Made by a program: the position numbers and the translations under genes. A stretch of 7,191 nt of DNA, from contig JAOUPW010000085.1 of assembly GCA_029879665.1 (NCBI GenBank), forward strand, positions 1-7,191, written 5' to 3'. Below are positions 5,224 through 7,191 of this stretch, piece by piece. The stretch is from Rhodospirillales bacterium. GTDB lineage: Bacteria; Pseudomonadota; Alphaproteobacteria; Rhodospirillales; JAOUPW01. Each line of letters opens with the position of its first letter. Within the stretch, counting starts at the first letter, position 1. Under the pieces are notes generated by a model. The model was not told the origin of the DNA, did not search any database, and worked only from the letters and a program-made list of their open reading frames with translations.

Positions 5224-5275
5224 AACGTCTACCGCCCTTGCGGCGCCCCCCCAACCCAATTACATCCGGAACATT

Positions 5276-7096
5276 ATGAACCTACGCAATATCGCCATCA
5301 TCGCGCACGTGGATCACGGCAAGACAACGCTGGTCGATGTGCTGCTCCGCCAATCGGGCGCCTTCCGCGAAAATCAGCAGGTCGCGGAACGGGCCATGGA
5401 TTCCAACGAACTGGAGCGCGAACGGGGCATCACCATTCTTGCCAAGTGCACCTCGGTTGAATGGGAAGGCGTGCGTATCAATATCGTTGATACCCCCGGC
5501 CACGCGGATTTCGGCGGCGAGGTCGAGCGCATCCTCAGCATGGTCGACGGCGTGTTGCTGCTGGTCGACGCCGCCGAAGGCCCCATGCCGCAAACCAAGT
5601 TCGTCACCGCCAAGGCCCTGAAGCTGGGCCTGAAGCCGATCGTCGTGATCAACAAAGTCGACCGTCCCGACGGCCGCCCCTTCGAAGTGCAGGACGAAGT
5701 CTTCGACTTGTTCTCGGCGCTGGACGCCAATGACGAACAGCTCGACTTTCACACCGTCTTCGCGTCGGCCAAAAACGGTTGGGCGGCGGACACTCCGGAC
5801 GGCCCGCAAGAAGACATGACGGCGATGTTCCGCCTGATCCTCGATCATGTGCCGCCGCCGGTGGCCGACGTGAGCGCGCCCTTTTCCATGCTGGCGACGA
5901 CGTTGGAAGCCGACCCCTATCTCGGCCGCATCCTGACCGGACGCATCCATTCGGGCCGCATCGCCCTCAACGCTTCAATCCACGTGCTCAATCAGGCCGG
6001 CGAAGTCGTGGAACAGGGCCGCATTTCAAAACTTCTCGCCTTCCGCGGCCTGCAGCGGGTGCCGGAAGAGAGCGCGGAAGCCGGCGATATCGTCGCCATC
6101 GCCGGGCTGGCAAAGGCGACCGTCGCCGACACCTTGGCCGACCCGGCCGTGACAGCGCCGATCAAGGCCGATCCGGTGGACCCGCCAACCCTGGCGATGA
6201 CGTTTTCCATCAACGACTCACCGCTGGCCGGTAAAGAAGGCGGCAAGGTAACCTCGAGGGTGATCCGCGAACGCCTGCTGCGCGAAGCCGAAGGCAATGT
6301 AGCGCTGCGCGTCACCGAAACCCAGAACAAGGATGCGTTTGAAGTCGCCGGCCGGGGCGAATTGCAATTGGGCGTGCTGATCGAACAGATGCGCCGCGAA
6401 GGTTTCGAGCTTTCCATCTCGCGCCCACGCGTGCTGTATCAAGAAGATCCTGAAACCGGCAAGCGCCTGGAACCGATCGAAGAAGTGCAGATCGATGTTG
6501 ACGAGGAATATTCCGGAATCGTGGTCGAAGCGATCAGCGTGCGCAAGGGACAGATGAAGGAAATGCGGCCATCGGGCGGCGGCAAGGTGCGGCTTTCCTT
6601 TCTCGCCCCGGCGCGCGGCCTGATCGGCTATCACGGCGAGTTCCTGACCGAAACCCGGGGCACGGGAATCATGAGCCGTGTCTTTCATGCATTCGAGCCC
6701 TTCAGGGGCGAAATTCCAGGACGCCGCAACGGGGTGCTGATATCCAATGCCGCCGGCAACACGGTCGCCTACGGCCTGGCCGGCCTGGAAGGGCGCGGGC
6801 CGCTGTTTATCTCCGCCGGGGTTACGGTTTACGAAGGCATGATTATCGGCGAACACAGCCGGGGCAACGATCTGGAAGTAAACCCGATGAAGTCCAAGCA
6901 GCTGACCAATATCCGGGCCTCCGGCACCGATGACGCCATCCGCCTGACCACGCCCCGGCGCATGAGCCTGGAACAGGCCATCGCCTATATCCAGGACGAC
7001 GAATTGGTGGAAGTGACGCCGGATAACATCCGTCTGCGCAAGCGTTTGCTCAATCCCCACGACCGCAAGCGCGCGTCCCGCGAAAAGGGCGACTAA
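5276..7096 (+). CDS. typA: ribosome-associated translational GTPase TypA/BipA
   Basis: 606 residues, matching E. coli BipA (607). BipA binds the ribosome in its GTP form and supports 50S assembly and growth under cold and other stress. GTPase motifs are complete: G1 AHVDHGKTT (10-18), G2 RGITILAK (50-57), G3 [14 protein letters not shown] (72-85), G4 NKVDR (126-130) and G5 SAKNGW (164-169). They are followed by an EF-Tu domain-2-like region (about 195-290), EF-G-like domains with [20 protein letters not shown], and the TypA-specific C-terminal domain with [16 protein letters not shown] and [14 protein letters not shown]. The ATG at 5276 was chosen because it begins the conserved [16 protein letters not shown]; the frame remains open upstream through the 3' end of the kinase, but that stretch does not resemble TypA. 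The ribosome-binding site is weak (CCGGA, 6 bases before the start). It probably shares a transcript with the kinase. Confidence 0.97.
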   Translation: MNLRNIAIIAHVDHGKTTLVDVLLRQSGAFRENQQVAERAMDSNELERERGITILAKCTSVEWEGVRINIVDTPGHADFGGEVERILSMVDGVLLLVDAAEGPMPQTKFVTAKALKLGLKPIVVINKVDRPDGRPFEVQDEVFDLFSALDANDEQLDFHTVFASAKNGWAADTPDGPQEDMTAMFRLILDHVPPPVADVSAPFSMLATTLEADPYLGRILTGRIHSGRIALNASIHVLNQAGEVVEQGRISKLLAFRGLQRVPEESAEAGDIVAIAGLAKATVADTLADPAVTAPIKADPVDPPTLAMTFSINDSPLAGKEGGKVTSRVIRERLLREAEGNVALRVTETQNKDAFEVAGRGELQLGVLIEQMRREGFELSISRPRVLYQEDPETGKRLEPIEEVQIDVDEEYSGIVVEAISVRKGQMKEMRPSGGGKVRLSFLAPARGLIGYHGEFLTETRGTGIMSRVFHAFEPFRGEIPGRRNGVLISNAAGNTVAYGLAGLEGRGPLFISAGVTVYEGMIIGEHSRGNDLEVNPMKSKQLTNIRASGTDDAIRLTTPRRMSLEQAIAYIQDDELVEVTPDNIRLRKRLLNPHDRKRASREKGD

Positions 7097-7105
7097 ACGA
7101 CCATA

Positions 7106-7150
7106 GGGCTGGAAACGCTTTCTTCTGGCCCAAGGGGGCGCTACCTTTTT
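7106..7150 (+). terminator. possible terminator after typA
   Basis: Nine bases after the typA stop, GGGCTGGAA (7106-7114) can pair with TTCTGGCCC (7123-7131) through nine pairs, two of them G-U, around an 8-base loop. A run of five T residues follows only at 7146-7150, which could belong to a weaker second stem (AAGG 7132-7135 with CCTT 7144-7147). The distance from the main stem to the T-run is longer than in a standard intrinsic terminator. Confidence 0.35.
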
Positions 7151-7191
7151 CCGATTATGGACAGCACGCCCAGCCCCGATCCAGGTTTCGA

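Noticed and set aside
5232..5243. Terminator between adenosine kinase and typA
   Set aside because: CCGC-CCTT-GCGG can form a 4-bp stem, but a C-rich stretch follows instead of T residues.
4231..5259. 342-codon minus-strand frame opposite adenosine kinase
   Set aside because: It is the reverse-strand shadow of a gene with full PfkB signatures and a strong ribosome-binding site.
5003..5275. Extension of typA upstream into the kinase gene
   Set aside because: The frame is open, but TypA proteins begin at the conserved [16 protein letters not shown]; the added 91 residues are the kinase sequence in another frame.
6218..7060. 280-codon minus-strand frame opposite typA
   Set aside because: It is the shadow of conserved typA codons, with no family resemblance.
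7157..7191. ATG opening a frame to the right edge (MDSTPSPDPGF)
   Set aside because: Only 35 bases are visible, there is no ribosome-binding site before it, and the T-run just upstream looks like part of a terminator; a downstream gene cannot be supported.

Overview
The window is an ordinary chromosomal housekeeping segment of a GC-rich bacterium, most likely an alphaproteobacterium near the Rhodospirillales. The basis is the protein types: a DUF2244 membrane protein, an EI24/CysZ-like membrane protein beside a small BamE-like lipoprotein, a PfkB adenosine kinase next to TypA, and an AraC-alkyltransferase fusion. The assignment to a group is inference from family resemblance; no rRNA or other marker is present. 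I see no mobile element, CRISPR array, tRNA or rRNA.

Layout. Bases 2-571 (+) are the 3' two thirds of dapB (lysine/diaminopimelate synthesis). Facing it at 590-1483 (-) is an Ada-like protein: an AraC-type DNA-binding domain fused to an O6-alkylguanine-DNA alkyltransferase, without the N-terminal phosphotriester sensor of E. coli Ada. Behind it, also on minus, is a DUF2244 inner-membrane protein (1570-2046, possibly to 2091). A short divergent promoter region separates this from nth (2146-2781, +), endonuclease III with all catalytic and iron-sulfur residues. nth converges tail to tail, with a 9-base gap, on a minus-strand two-gene operon: the EI24-domain protein (3272-3940, GTG start) followed one base later by a lipoprotein (2791-3270). 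After a 293-bp divergent intergenic region rich in small repeats come adenosine kinase (4234-5223, +) and typA/bipA (5276-7096, +), probably co-transcribed and followed by a hairpin at 7106-7131.

How the genes relate. Two DNA-repair activities, alkyl-damage reversal and base excision, lie within 700 bp of each other on opposite strands. The remaining genes serve cell-wall/lysine precursor synthesis, envelope functions, purine salvage and ribosome-associated stress adaptation, with no evident shared pathway. I found no convincing undescribed system. The most interesting signals are regulatory: an Ada-box-like AAAGCGCAAG upstream of the sensor-less Ada-like gene, with AAGCGCTG repeats beside it, and the inverted and direct repeats in the leader of the kinase-typA operon.
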